A stretch of 64,000 nucleotides of DNA. It comes from Sphingomonas endophytica (lineage in GTDB: Bacteria > Pseudomonadota > Alphaproteobacteria > Sphingomonadales > Sphingomonadaceae). Below the pieces are notes generated by a model that was not told the DNA's origin, did not search any database, and was given only the letters and a program-made list of their open reading frames with translations. The position numbers were made by a program, and so were the translations under genes. The stretch is taken from contig NZ_JACIJN010000004.1 in assembly GCF_014199415.1 (NCBI RefSeq), positions 234,440 through 298,439 of the forward strand, read 5' to 3'. Below are positions 1-8,673 of this stretch, in pieces. Within the stretch, counting starts at the first letter, position 1; each line of letters begins with the position of its first letter.

Positions 1-1140
1 ACGATGCACGGCCAGCGCCGCGACGCAGTGAAGCAGCTGACCGGCGGCATCGAATATCTGTTCAAGAAGAACAAGGTGACGTGGCTCAAGGGCCGCGCGG
101 CGTTCAAGGACGCGCACAGCGTCGACGTCGCCGGGCAGACCGTCACCGCGAAGAACATCGTGATCGCGACCGGCTCCAGCGTCACGCCGCTGCCGGGCGT
201 CGAGATCGACCAGAAGATCATCGTCGATTCGACCGGCGCGCTCGACCTGCCGACCGTACCGGAGCATCTGGTCGTGATCGGCGGCGGGGTGATCGGGCTC
301 GAGCTGGGCAGCGTGTGGCGCCGGCTCGGCGCGAAGGTGACCTGCGTCGAATATCTCGACCAGATCCTGCCCGGCTTCGACGGCGACATCCGCAAGGAAT
401 CGAACAAGATCTTTAAGAAGCAGGGTATCGACTTCCAGCTGTCGACCAAGGTCACCGCGATCAAGGTCGAGGGCGACAAGGCGGTGCTGACCGTCGAGCC
501 CGCCGCCGGCGGTGAGGCGACGACGATCGAGGCGAGCCATGTGCTGGTGTCGATCGGGCGGCGTCCGAACACCGACGGGCTCAACCTCGAGGCCGCCGGC
601 CTGTCGACCAACCAGCGCGGCCAGATCGAGATCGACCATGACTTCCGCACCAAGGCGGACGGCGTGTGGGCGATCGGCGACGTCGTCCCCGGCCCGATGC
701 TCGCGCACAAGGCCGAGGACGAAGGCATTGCGGTTGCAGAGAATATCGCCGGGCAGCATGGCATCGTGAACCACGCGATCATCCCGTCCGTCGTCTACAC
801 CTGGCCCGAGATCGCGGGCGTCGGGCTGACCGAGGAAGCCGCGCGCGAACAGGGCGAGATCAAGGTCGGCAAGTTCCCGATGATGGCCAACAGCCGCGCC
901 AAGACCAACCACGAGCCGGACGGGCTGGTGAAGGTGATCGCCGACGCCAAGACCGACCGCGTGCTCGGCGTGTGGTGCATCGCGAGCGTCGCGGGCACGA
1001 TGATCGCGCAGGCGGCGCAGGCGATGGAGTTCGGCGCGACCAGCGAAGACATCGCCTACACCTGCCACGCGCACCCGACGCATTCGGAAGCCGTCAAGGA
1101 AGCCGCAATGGCGGTGCAGGGCAAGCCCATCCACATTTGA
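1..1140 (+). CDS. lpdA: Dihydrolipoyl dehydrogenase (E3), 3' part
   Basis: FAD/NAD disulfide oxidoreductase that reoxidises the lipoyl groups of 2-oxoacid dehydrogenase complexes. The reading frame is open to the left edge and about 379 residues are present; the family has about 465, so the N-terminal FAD fold and the redox CxxxxC motif lie outside the window. The methionine at position 4 is therefore internal. Visible landmarks are the NAD-binding GGGVIGLELG, the second FAD motif around AIGDV, and the C-terminal HPTHSE that carries the catalytic His-Glu pair of the dimer interface, followed by the typical ending KPIHI. A strong hairpin terminator follows 70 bases after the stop, so this is the last gene of its transcript. 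Which complex it serves cannot be judged from this window. Confidence 0.96.
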   Translation, partial: TMHGQRRDAVKQLTGGIEYLFKKNKVTWLKGRAAFKDAHSVDVAGQTVTAKNIVIATGSSVTPLPGVEIDQKIIVDSTGALDLPTVPEHLVVIGGGVIGLELGSVWRRLGAKVTCVEYLDQILPGFDGDIRKESNKIFKKQGIDFQLSTKVTAIKVEGDKAVLTVEPAAGGEATTIEASHVLVSIGRRPNTDGLNLEAAGLSTNQRGQIEIDHDFRTKADGVWAIGDVVPGPMLAHKAEDEGIAVAENIAGQHGIVNHAIIPSVVYTWPEIAGVGLTEEAAREQGEIKVGKFPMMANSRAKTNHEPDGLVKVIADAKTDRVLGVWCIASVAGTMIAQAAQAMEFGATSEDIAYTCHAHPTHSEAVKEAAMAVQGKPIHI

Positions 1141-1209
1141 TGTGAAAGGCTGCCGCGGTTCTCGTGCGGGGACGCCGCTGGTCCGTAACCGACCTGACGA
1201 AAAAGCTGC

Positions 1210-1241
1210 CGGGGGTCGCAATTGCGGCCCCCGTTTTTTTT
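1210..1241 (+). terminator. Rho-independent terminator after lpdA
   Basis: A 12-base-pair inverted repeat with one G-U pair (arms CGGGGGTCGCAA and TTGCGGCCCCCG) is followed directly by eight T residues on the plus strand. It is the clearest intrinsic terminator in the window and closes the lpdA transcript. An extended upstream reading of the next gene would run straight through it, which argues for that gene's downstream start. Confidence 0.93.
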
Positions 1242-1280
1242 GCCCGCGTGCGAGGTCGGCCGTACCGCTATGAGTCTGTT

Positions 1281-1595
1281 ATGACGCCTCTTTCACCTGC
1301 CCCGGACCGCGAGGCGCGCGAGCGGCACTGGCTGCGTTTGACGCGCGAGACCTTGCCGGCGCTGGCGCGCTCCCGCGACTGGCCGGTCAGCGCAGATCAT
1401 TGTTTTCAGCGGATATTGCTCGACAATGCCTGTGGTGGGCGGTGGTACGATCATATCGCACGCCGGCCGGCCTATGCGCACGCGCCGGATGCGATCCTCG
1501 CCGCCGCCATCGCATTGGGCGAGTCGGTGGCGGAGGGGACCGCGGACCTCGATGCGTTCAACGACAAATCGTTGCGATGGCGAGGAAAGCTTTAG
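1281..1595 (+). CDS. Small conserved-looking protein of unknown function
   Basis: A 104-residue soluble protein. The frame is open from 1164, but that extension would contain the lpdA terminator, so the ATG at 1281 is chosen. There is no signal peptide or membrane segment. The middle is rich in aromatic residues and histidine and contains a DHCFQRILLDNACGGRWYD block; the end is rich in Arg and Lys (NDKSLRWRGKL). I associate this kind of protein with sphingomonads, where copies sometimes receive a weak acetyltransferase-like label, but I see no acetyl-CoA binding motif and give no function. Codon use (high GC at third positions) agrees with a real gene. It is followed by about 160 bases with no recognisable signal before the DUF2235 gene. 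Confidence 0.6.
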   Translation: MTPLSPAPDREARERHWLRLTRETLPALARSRDWPVSADHCFQRILLDNACGGRWYDHIARRPAYAHAPDAILAAAIALGESVAEGTADLDAFNDKSLRWRGKL

Positions 1596-1754
1596 TCCCA
1601 CTCGGCTCTTTTCCGTCCGCTGCGTAGCACCCCGAGCGACGAGCGCGTCGAGGCCTGACCCAAATACTCGTGATTCGTCAACGACCTCGGCGGTCAACCC
1701 GTGGCTGCGCTTGCCTGATGGGCACCGACGGCGCAGCATCGGCGCGAGGGAGAG

Positions 1755-4226
1755 ATGATGGCGGTCGATCAGCAGGGTAGCGCGCCACCAGCGGGCAAAT
1801 CGATCCTGCTCTTTTCCGACGGGACCGGGAACAGCAGCGGCAAGCTGTTCAAAACCAACGTCTGGCGCAGCTATGAAGCCGCCGATCTCGGCCCGCCGCC
1901 GCCAGGCCTGCGCCCGCAGATCGCCTTTTACGACGACGGGGTGGGGACGTCGTGGTTCCGACCGCTGGCGATCCTCGGCGGCATCTTCGGGATCGGATTG
2001 AAGCGCAATGTGCTCGATCTGTACCGCTTTGCGTGCCGGAATTACACCGCCGGTGACACGATCTACGCCTTCGGCTTCAGTCGCGGCGCGTTCACGATCC
2101 GGTTGGTCATCGCTTTGATCGCGTCGCAGGGACTGGTGCCCGCCGATACCGAGGCCGCCCTGCAGCGCGGGACCGCGGATGCGTGGCGTGCCTATCGCCG
2201 CCGCTATCTGCCGCGACGGCTGCAATGGCCGACGAAGCTGTGGCGCGCCGCGCAGGCCGCGCTGATCCGCGCGGTGCGGCGGCCCGAAGAGCGTTACCGC
2301 CTGCGCCGCAATCGACGGCCCGACATCCGCTTCGTCGGTGTGTGGGACACGGTCGCGGCCTATGGCGGGCCGAGCGTCGAGATCACGCGCGCAATCGACA
2401 ATTGGCTCTATCCGCTGTCCATGCCCAATTACGCGCTGAGCAAACGCGTCGGCCGCGCCCGCCACGCGCTGGCGCTCGACGACGAGCGTGATGCCTTCCA
2501 GCCGCTGGTGTGGGACGAACGGGCCGAGCGCGATCTGGTCGCGCGGGGGCTGGTCGGTACGGACCGGCTGCGGCAATTCTGGTTCACGGGGATGCACGCC
2601 GATGTCGGCGGCGGCTATCCCGACGAGAGCCTGAGCTACGTCTCGCTGCTGTGGATGCTGGAGGAGGCGCAAAAGGCCGGGCTGCGGACGCTCGACGTCA
2701 TTACCGACCGGCATCGCGCGCTCGCCAACAGCGCCGGGCCGATCCACGACAGCCGCGCCGGGCTCGGCAGCTATTACCGCTATCTGCCGCGCCGGATCGA
2801 CGCGTTGCTCGACCCGCCCGCGCCCGAGACGCGGCTGACCTGGCCGCCCGAGCGACAATATGGCCGCGGGCTGCTGACCGCGGCGCGTATCCACGAGAGC
2901 GCGCTGGCGCGGGTCCTGCGCGGCACCGATCGCTATGCGCCAATCACGATCCCGGAAACGTTCGAGATCCATCCGCCGCAACGCGCCGGCGAGAACGCGC
3001 CGCAGCCAGCGAGCGGCGCCGACGCGCCTTTGTCCCCGGTCGCCCATGGCGTCGTACCCTTGCTGTCGCCGGCCGAGGTCGCGGTGCTGCGCGATCCGGC
3101 GCGCAACGCCGCACGCGCCGCGATGATGCCGGCGATCTGGGATCTCGTGTGGTGGCGGCGCGTCGCCTATTTCGCGACAGTCCTCGTCACCGCCGCGCTC
3201 GCCTCGATGCCGCTGTGGCCGGCGCCGGCGGGGATGGAGCGCTGGTGCGACGACAGCCGCTGCCTGCTGCCGGGATTGTTCAGCCCACTCAAGGCGGTGC
3301 TGCCCGGCGCGGCATCGCCGTGGATCGACCGCTATACCGCGCAGCCGGTGATGGCGAGCGCGCTGCTGGTGCTGCTCGGCGTGGTGATCGCGATCGGCGG
3401 GCGGCTGAGCGGGGCGATCCGCGCGCGATCGGCCGCGGCGTGGCGGTGCGTGCTTGATGGCACCCCCGCCGCCCCCGACCGACGCGGCGTGGCCCGCGCG
3501 ATCCGGTGCTCGGCGCTGTGGCTGGGCACGGTGCGCTTCGTCAAATGGCGGCTGCTGCCGGGGCTGGCCGCCTTGGCGGTGCTGCTGGCGGTGATCGCGA
3601 TCCCGCTCGCGCTGCCGATGCAATGGTGGCTGGCCAAGGCCGAGCGCGACGGGAGTTTGTGCCACGATCCCGGCTCGGGCCGCGGCGCGAGCGGCGCGGC
3701 GATCGCCTTTGCCGCCGACCAGCCGTGTACCGATCTGCACCAGCCGCTGACGCCTCGCGCCGCTTACGTGATCACCTTGCAGGTGACGCGGCAATGGTGC
3801 GACGCCGGGCTGGCCGCCGATCCGGTGCGCGGGGTGTCCGGCGGGTGGTGGCTGACCCCGTTCCGCTTCCACCGCCGCGTGACCAGCGCCAACTGGCTCA
3901 AGCCGCTGGCGATCATCCGCCGACCCGATGCGCAGGACGGACGGACGCCGGGCGCGAAGGTGCGGATCGATCCGCTCGACTTCGCCTATCTCGGCGACGG
4001 CCGCTACCGCGCGCGGCTGGTCGCCCCGTCGCCGGGCGGACAACTCTATATGGCGCTCAACGATGCCGCGCCGCCGTTCCGCCCCGACCTGTTCTACGCC
4101 AACAACACCGGGCGCGCGGTGGTCACGGTCACGGAGGAAAGCGCGCCCTCGTGCCGCGACGACGGTTGCGCGATCGCGCTGCCCCCGCCACCAGCGACGA
4201 CGTGCGGCGCGCCGGTCGCGCGCTGA
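1755..4226 (+). CDS. DUF2235 (TLE1-like) alpha/beta hydrolase with C-terminal membrane segments
   Basis: An 823-residue protein. The N-terminal 400 residues match the DUF2235 pattern: an ILLFSDGTGNSSGK start, the nucleophile elbow GFSRG with the likely catalytic serine near residue 109, a GVWDTVAAYG block near residue 195 and a MHADVGGGYPD block near residue 285. The family includes the type VI secretion phospholipases Tle1. From about residue 470 three hydrophobic stretches (about 469-488, 532-552 and 600-622) suggest a membrane anchor, and the last 200 residues are soluble and unassigned. The start ATG at 1755 is preceded by GAGGGAGAG; the second ATG three bases later is an equally possible start. 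No secretion, immunity or vgrG gene is near, so an exported toxin role is not supported. A membrane-bound lipase or esterase of unknown substrate is the safest reading. Confidence 0.85.
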   Translation: MMAVDQQGSAPPAGKSILLFSDGTGNSSGKLFKTNVWRSYEAADLGPPPPGLRPQIAFYDDGVGTSWFRPLAILGGIFGIGLKRNVLDLYRFACRNYTAGDTIYAFGFSRGAFTIRLVIALIASQGLVPADTEAALQRGTADAWRAYRRRYLPRRLQWPTKLWRAAQAALIRAVRRPEERYRLRRNRRPDIRFVGVWDTVAAYGGPSVEITRAIDNWLYPLSMPNYALSKRVGRARHALALDDERDAFQPLVWDERAERDLVARGLVGTDRLRQFWFTGMHADVGGGYPDESLSYVSLLWMLEEAQKAGLRTLDVITDRHRALANSAGPIHDSRAGLGSYYRYLPRRIDALLDPPAPETRLTWPPERQYGRGLLTAARIHESALARVLRGTDRYAPITIPETFEIHPPQRAGENAPQPASGADAPLSPVAHGVVPLLSPAEVAVLRDPARNAARAAMMPAIWDLVWWRRVAYFATVLVTAALASMPLWPAPAGMERWCDDSRCLLPGLFSPLKAVLPGAASPWIDRYTAQPVMASALLVLLGVVIAIGGRLSGAIRARSAAAWRCVLDGTPAAPDRRGVARAIRCSALWLGTVRFVKWRLLPGLAALAVLLAVIAIPLALPMQWWLAKAERDGSLCHDPGSGRGASGAAIAFAADQPCTDLHQPLTPRAAYVITLQVTRQWCDAGLAADPVRGVSGGWWLTPFRFHRRVTSANWLKPLAIIRRPDAQDGRTPGAKVRIDPLDFAYLGDGRYRARLVAPSPGGQLYMALNDAAPPFRPDLFYANNTGRAVVTVTEESAPSCRDDGCAIALPPPPATTCGAPVAR

Positions 4227-4243
4227 GCGACGAGGAAACGGAG

Positions 4244-4981
4244 ATGATCGAACGGCTGATCGCCATCATGGAGCGGCTTCGCGGGCCGGACGGCTGCGAA
4301 TGGGACCGCGCGCAGACCTTCGCGACGATCGCACCTTATACGATTGAGGAAGCCTATGAGGTCGCCGATGCGATCGAGCGCAACGACCTGAGCGAATTGA
4401 AGGACGAGCTGGGCGACCTGCTGCTCCAGGTCGTGTTCCACAGCCGCATCGCCGAGGAAGCGGGGGTGTTCGCGTTCGACGACGTGGCGGCGGCGATCAG
4501 CGACAAGATGGAGCGGCGGCACCCGCACATCTTCCGCGGCGAAGCCGATGGCGGGCATCATCGCTGGGAAGAGGTGAAGGCCGCCGAGCGCGCCGCCAAG
4601 GGTGCAGCGAGCCCGCTGGATGGCGTGGCGCAGGGTTTGCCGGCGCTGCTGCGCGCCGAGAAGATCCAGAACCGCGCGGCGCGGGTCGGGTTCGACTGGC
4701 CGGATACGGCCGGGCCGCGCGCGAAGATCGACGAGGAACTGGCCGAGGTCGCGGCGGCGACGACCCCGGAAGAGGTGGCGGACGAGGTCGGTGACCTGCT
4801 GTTCGCGGTGGTGAACTGGGCGCGGCATCTGGGGGTCGAACCCGAGGCGGCGTTGCGCGCGGCGACGGGAAAGTTCGAGCGGCGCTTCCGGGCGATGGAG
4901 GCGGCCGGCGGCCCGGCGTTTGCCGGGATGCCGCTGGCGGAGAAAGAGGCGCTGTGGGTGAGGGTCAAGACGGGGGAGTAG
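4244..4981 (+). CDS. mazG: Nucleoside triphosphate pyrophosphohydrolase MazG
   Basis: A 245-residue all-alpha NTP pyrophosphatase that hydrolyses (d)NTPs to the monophosphate and pyrophosphate, cleaning the nucleotide pool and possibly modulating the stringent response. Two MazG repeats are visible: the N-terminal EEAYEVADAIERND with DELGDLLLQVVFHS, and the C-terminal DEELAEVAAA with DEVGDLLFAVVNWARHLG. The linker includes KMERRHPHIF, typical of this family. The ATG at 4244 follows GAGGAAACG and lies 17 bases after the DUF2235 stop, so the two genes are probably co-transcribed. It is convergent with hflX, from which it is separated by a GC-rich palindromic repeat. The long upstream extension of its frame is a shadow of the DUF2235 gene. 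Confidence 0.96.
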   Translation: MIERLIAIMERLRGPDGCEWDRAQTFATIAPYTIEEAYEVADAIERNDLSELKDELGDLLLQVVFHSRIAEEAGVFAFDDVAAAISDKMERRHPHIFRGEADGGHHRWEEVKAAERAAKGAASPLDGVAQGLPALLRAEKIQNRAARVGFDWPDTAGPRAKIDEELAEVAAATTPEEVADEVGDLLFAVVNWARHLGVEPEAALRAATGKFERRFRAMEAAGGPAFAGMPLAEKEALWVRVKTGE

Positions 4982-4990
4982 GGCGCCCTT

Positions 4991-5090
4991 CTCCCCTCCC
5001 CTTCAGGGGAGGGGTCGGGGGTGGGGCTGTTCGAGGGCGGCGGTCCTCGTGGGGAGGCCCCACCCCAACCCCTCCCCTGAAAGGCAGGGG
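4991..5090. repeat. GC-rich inverted repeat pair (CCCTCCCC type)
   Basis: Between the convergent mazG and hflX genes, a block containing CCCCTCCCCTTCAGGGGAGG and a GGGGTGGGGC run is mirrored after about 40 bases by GGCCCCACCCCAACCCCTCC. The two halves can pair into a long stem, and each half also contains a small palindrome around the TTCAGGGG or CCCTGAAA core. It is a typical extragenic palindrome and may act as a bidirectional transcript end. Confidence 0.8.
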
Positions 5091-5139
5091 TATGCGCTTT
5101 CGACGGTTATCCGCGGAAGCGGGCTGACGACGCTCCCGC

Positions 5140-6477
5140 TCACTCCCCGCGCGTGAGGAAGCGTTCGTGGTCGGCCGGGGACATGCGCACTTCGTAGACG
5201 ACCTGGTCGTCCTCGACATGGCTGTCGAGCACCTCGCCGTGCGCGTGGAGCCACGCCGCCCCTGCCCCGTCCGCCGCGTCGAGCGGCAGCGTGTAGCGGA
5301 CGTGCCCCTGCGTCAGCAGGTCGCCGATGTGGCGGACCAGCGCGTCGACGCCCTCGCCGGTCAGCGCGGAGAGCGGCACCACGTCGTCGCGCCGCGCCGC
5401 CTCGGCGAGCAGATCGTCACGCGCGTCGCCGTCCAGCAAATCGAGCTTGTTCCACGCCTCGATCACCGGGGTCGTCTCGGTCACGCCGACATCGGCGAGC
5501 ACGCCCTCGACATCGGCCTTTTGCGCGGCGCTGTCGGGATGCGCGACGTCGCGGACGTGGACGAGCAGGTCGGCGGACACGACCTCCTCCAGCGTCGCCT
5601 TGAACGCCGCGACCAATTGCGTCGGCAGTTCCGAGACGAAGCCGACGGTGTCGGACAGGATCGCCTTGTCGATGCCGGGCAGCGACACCTGTCGCAGCGT
5701 CGGATCGAGCGTCGCGAACAGCAGATCCTCGGCCATGACGTGCGCGCCGGTCAGGCGGTTGAAGAGCGTCGACTTGCCGGCATTGGTATAGCCGACCAGC
5801 GCGATCACCGGCCATGGCGCGCGCTGGCGACGCTCGCGATGCAGCCCACGGGTGCGGGTGACCTGATCCAGCTCGCGCCGCAGCCGCGCCATGCGGTCGC
5901 GGATCAACCGGCGGTCGGCCTCGATCTGCGTTTCGCCCGGACCGCCGAGGAAGCCGAAGCCGCCGCGCTGGCGTTCGAGGTGGGTCCAGCTGCGCACCAG
6001 CCGCCCCGACTGATAATCGAGGTGCGCGAGTTCGACCTGCAACCGCCCCTCGGCGGTCGCGGCGCGCTCGCCGAAGATCTCGAGGATCAACCCGGTGCGG
6101 TCGATCACCTTGGCCTCGAGCGCGGTTTCGAGGTTACGCTGCTGGATCGGGGTCAGGCTGCCGTCGACGACGATCAGCCCGGCCTCCTCCATCCGCGCGC
6201 GCGTGGCGAGTTCCTCGATCTGGCCGGAGCCGAGCAGCGTCGCGGCGCGCGGGGTGCGGATGCGCAGCGCGACACGGTCGACGACGAGCACGCCGATCGC
6301 CTCGGCGAGCCCGGCGGTTTCCTCCAGCCGCGCCTCGGCATCGCGGCTCGATCCGCCGAGGTCGGGGTAGACAACGATCGCGCGGGCGCCGCGGGTGAAT
6401 TCGTCGCGGTCGCGCTCAAAGCCGGTGGTCACGGACAGTGGATCAATCCTCCCCGTCGTCGTCGGAATCGTCGTCAT
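5140..6477 (-). CDS. hflX: Ribosome-splitting GTPase HflX
   Basis: A 445-residue GTPase that binds the large ribosomal subunit and splits stalled or heat-damaged ribosomes. Seen in order: the N-terminal HflX domain with ATLLGSGQ and the helical [19 protein letters not shown] segment, then a G domain with Walker [10 protein letters not shown], the G3 region [11 protein letters not shown], and NKLD for guanine recognition. The annotated ATG at 6477 overlaps the end of hfq by 35 bases; later GTG starts (for example in SVTTG) would reduce the overlap and cannot be excluded. The hfq-hflX order is the usual alphaproteobacterial arrangement, so it is expected to share the ntrYX-hfq transcript or an hfq promoter. 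Confidence 0.95.
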   Translation of the reverse strand: MTTIPTTTGRIDPLSVTTGFERDRDEFTRGARAIVVYPDLGGSSRDAEARLEETAGLAEAIGVLVVDRVALRIRTPRAATLLGSGQIEELATRARMEEAGLIVVDGSLTPIQQRNLETALEAKVIDRTGLILEIFGERAATAEGRLQVELAHLDYQSGRLVRSWTHLERQRGGFGFLGGPGETQIEADRRLIRDRMARLRRELDQVTRTRGLHRERRQRAPWPVIALVGYTNAGKSTLFNRLTGAHVMAEDLLFATLDPTLRQVSLPGIDKAILSDTVGFVSELPTQLVAAFKATLEEVVSADLLVHVRDVAHPDSAAQKADVEGVLADVGVTETTPVIEAWNKLDLLDGDARDDLLAEAARRDDVVPLSALTGEGVDALVRHIGDLLTQGHVRYTLPLDAADGAGAAWLHAHGEVLDSHVEDDQVVYEVRMSPADHERFLTRGE

Positions 6478-6952
6478 CCTCGCCAGTGTCGGAGAGGTTG
6501 AGCGGGCGCGACGGCTGGATGGTCGAGACGGCGTGCTTGTAGACGAGCTGCGCCATGCCGTCGCGCTGGAGCAACATGCAGAACAGGTCGAAGCCGGCGA
6601 TTGCGCCCTGCAGCATCACGCCGTTGACGAGGAACATCGTCACCGGGTCCTCGGACTTGCGGACCGCGTTGAGGAAGATGTCCTGGAGCAGCGGCTGCTT
6701 GCGCGGATTGTCGTTCATCTGGCCGACGATCCCGGCGACGTCGACCGGGCCGGCGGGCATGATCGTCGAGATCGCATGCTTGTAGATCAGCTGCGACTGG
6801 CCGTCGCGGCGCAGCAGCACCGAGAAATTGTCGAACCAGGTGACGATGCCCTGAAGCTTGACCCCCTTGACGAGGAACATGGTGACGGGCGTCTTGGACT
6901 TGCGCAGCGCGTTGAGGAACAGGTCCTGAAGCGACGTCGGCTTGTCGGCCAT
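6443..6952 (-). CDS. hfq: Hfq RNA chaperone with two tandem Sm domains
   Basis: RNA chaperone for small-RNA/mRNA pairing. At 169 residues it is twice the usual alphaproteobacterial length because it contains two complete Hfq units. Unit 1 (about residues 7-68) has [19 protein letters not shown] and YKHAISTI; unit 2 (about residues 88-148) has [19 protein letters not shown] and YKHAVSTI. Both keep the proximal-face Q-D near the start, the FDxF core and the Tyr-Lys-His motif. The lateral-rim patch differs: RKSK in unit 1 but RKSED in unit 2, so unit 2 should bind RNA more weakly at the rim. A 15-residue Asp/Glu-rich tail ends the protein. Three chains would give one six-Sm ring (inference). An AAGGAC element lies 9 bases before the ATG. 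Confidence 0.97.
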   Translation of the reverse strand: MADKPTSLQDLFLNALRKSKTPVTMFLVKGVKLQGIVTWFDNFSVLLRRDGQSQLIYKHAISTIMPAGPVDVAGIVGQMNDNPRKQPLLQDIFLNAVRKSEDPVTMFLVNGVMLQGAIAGFDLFCMLLQRDGMAQLVYKHAVSTIQPSRPLNLSDTGEDDDDSDDDGED

Positions 6953-7205
6953 GAAGAGAATGTCCTTGTTCTTGGCGGGAGGTTCCCCGCGAGATGCGCC
7001 GTTGCCGGCGTCGGTGGCGTCGCATCGGAATACGACAGGCGTAAGTTAGGGTTCCGGTCGGCGAACGTCCAGATGCGGGCGGGCGCGCGGCGGAAGTTTG
7101 CGAAGGTGGCGCCAAACGGGCGCGCGCGCGGGTTCGGGTGGCGGCCGATGCGCGGGGGCGCGGCGATCGTAGCCGATGTTGGAGAGTGTAGGACAGCCGC
7201 CACCT

Positions 7206-7284
7206 CGTCATCCCGGACTTGATCCGGGATCCCGCATCTTTCCTTCACCAAAGAAGCGGGGCCCCGGCCCAAGGCCCGGGCGAC
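7206..7284. repeat. Extragenic palindromic repeat, CCGGACTTGATCCGG family
   Basis: It begins CGTCATCCCGGACTTGATCC and ends in the mirrored GGGGCCCCGGCCCAAGGCCC, with about 25 unique bases between. The same family recurs near 15083, 19834, 23327, 44242 and 50800. This copy lies between hfq and ntrX, both on the minus strand. The rest of the 345-base gap (6953-7297) holds no gene that I can support; it is the likely place for an independent hfq promoter, but I cannot point to convincing -35 and -10 elements. Confidence 0.8.
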
Positions 7285-7297
7285 GGTTGGTGGACGA

Positions 7298-8668
7298 TTA
7301 TTCCTCGCGCGTCTCGGTAATGCCGAGGAGCTTCAGCTTCCGGTGGAGCGCCGAGCGTTCCATGCCGATGAAGCTGGCGGTGCGCGAGATGTTGCCAGAG
7401 AAGCGGCGGATCTGGACGCGCAGATACTCGCGCTCGAACGTCTCGCGCGCTTCGCGCAAGGGCGCGCCCATGATCGCGCTCGCGCCCGTCCCGGCGTCCT
7501 GCGTCCCCAGCACCTCGGCGGGGAGCAGGTCGAGGTCGATGCGCCCGATCCGGTCGCCGGGCGCGAGGATGATCGTTCGTTCGACGACGTTGCGCAGCTC
7601 GCGGACGTTGCCCGGCCATTCATAGGATTGCAGCGCGACCAAGGCGTCGGTGGCGATCTCGGGCGGGGGCACGCGGCGGTCGGCGGCGTAATGCGCGGCG
7701 AAATGCTCGACCAGCGCCGGAATGTCCTCGCGTCGCTCGGCGAGCGGCGGGATCGTCACCGGCACGACGTTGAGCCGGTAGTACAAATCTTCGCGGAAGC
7801 GCCCCTCGGCAATCTCGACGCTCAGGTCGCGCGCAGTGGCGGAGACGACACGGACGTCGACCTTGACGACGCGCGTCCCGCCCATCCGCGTGAAGCTCTG
7901 GTCGGTCAGCACGCGCAGGATGCGCGCCTGCGTCGCGGGCGGCATGTCGGCGATCTCGTCGAGGAACAGCGTGCCGCCGTGCGCCTGTTCGAGCAGCCCG
8001 GTGCGGACGAGGTCGCCGCTTTCCTCGACCCCGAACAATTCCTCCTCGATCCGCTCGGGGTTCATGCCCGCGGTGCTGGCGATCACGAAATTGGCGTGCG
8101 CGCGCTGGCTCCAGCCGTGGAGCAGCCGCGCGGCGACTTCCTTGCCGACGCCAGCCGGCCCCATGATGAGCACGCGGCTGCCGGTAGCGGCGACGCGCTT
8201 GAGGGTCGCGCGAACCGCGTTGATCGCGGTCGAGCTGCCGGTCAGGTCGGTGCCGCGCCCGGTGGCGGCGCGCAGCGACTTGACCTCGGCCCGCAGCCGC
8301 TCGGTCTCGGTCGCGCGCTCGACCATCAGCAGCAGCCGCTCGGCCTGGAACGGCTTTTCGATGAAGTCGGACGCGCCCTTGCGGATCGCGGCGACCGCGG
8401 TGTCGAGCGTGCCGTGCCCCGAGATCACCAGCACCGGGATCGACGGATCGCGACGCTTGATCTCTTCCAACAGGTCGAGCCCGTCGAGCCGCGAGCCCTG
8501 GAGCCACACGTCGAGCAGCACGAGGCTGGGGCGGCGCGTCGCGATCGCCTCCAGTGCGGCGTCGCTGTCGCCGGCCATGCGCGTGTCATAGCCTTCGTCC
8601 TCGAGCACGCCGGCCACGAGTTCGCGGATGTCGAGTTCGTCGTCGACGACGAGGATGTCGATCGCCAT
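7298..8668 (-). CDS. ntrX: Response regulator NtrX (AAA+ type, lacking GAFTGA)
   Basis: A 456-residue partner of NtrY. It has an N-terminal receiver with acidic pocket DDE (residues 10-12), phospho-Asp near residue 53 and KPF near residue 105; an AAA+ domain with GPAGVGKE in the Walker A position and LFLDEIADMP as Walker B; and a C-terminal Fis-type helix-turn-helix (ISRTASFIGMERSALHRKL). Where sigma-54 activators carry GAFTGA after LFG, this protein reads GVEESGDLVRTG. It is therefore unlikely to remodel sigma-54 in the classical way, as is known for several alphaproteobacterial NtrX proteins. It follows ntrY after 5 bases and is co-transcribed with it. NtrYX systems govern nitrogen metabolism, envelope and redox responses in relatives. 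Confidence 0.95.
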   Translation of the reverse strand: MAIDILVVDDELDIRELVAGVLEDEGYDTRMAGDSDAALEAIATRRPSLVLLDVWLQGSRLDGLDLLEEIKRRDPSIPVLVISGHGTLDTAVAAIRKGASDFIEKPFQAERLLLMVERATETERLRAEVKSLRAATGRGTDLTGSSTAINAVRATLKRVAATGSRVLIMGPAGVGKEVAARLLHGWSQRAHANFVIASTAGMNPERIEEELFGVEESGDLVRTGLLEQAHGGTLFLDEIADMPPATQARILRVLTDQSFTRMGGTRVVKVDVRVVSATARDLSVEIAEGRFREDLYYRLNVVPVTIPPLAERREDIPALVEHFAAHYAADRRVPPPEIATDALVALQSYEWPGNVRELRNVVERTIILAPGDRIGRIDLDLLPAEVLGTQDAGTGASAIMGAPLREARETFEREYLRVQIRRFSGNISRTASFIGMERSALHRKLKLLGITETREE

Positions 8669-8673
8669 GGGGC

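Noticed and set aside
1293..4043. A 916-codon open frame on the minus strand
   Set aside because: It is antisense to the DUF2235 gene, has a shadow composition (very rich in Arg, Gln, His and Pro), no family motif and no ribosome site. High GC opens such frames opposite real genes.
1755..4226. A type VI secretion effector-immunity module
   Set aside because: Only the hydrolase family resembles Tle1. No vgrG, PAAR, tip or immunity gene is next to it; the neighbours are lpdA, a small unknown gene and mazG.
4991..5090. CRISPR-like repeat arrays in the intergenic palindromes
   Set aside because: No regular direct repeats with unique spacers occur anywhere in the window. The repeats are isolated palindromes, and there are no cas genes.
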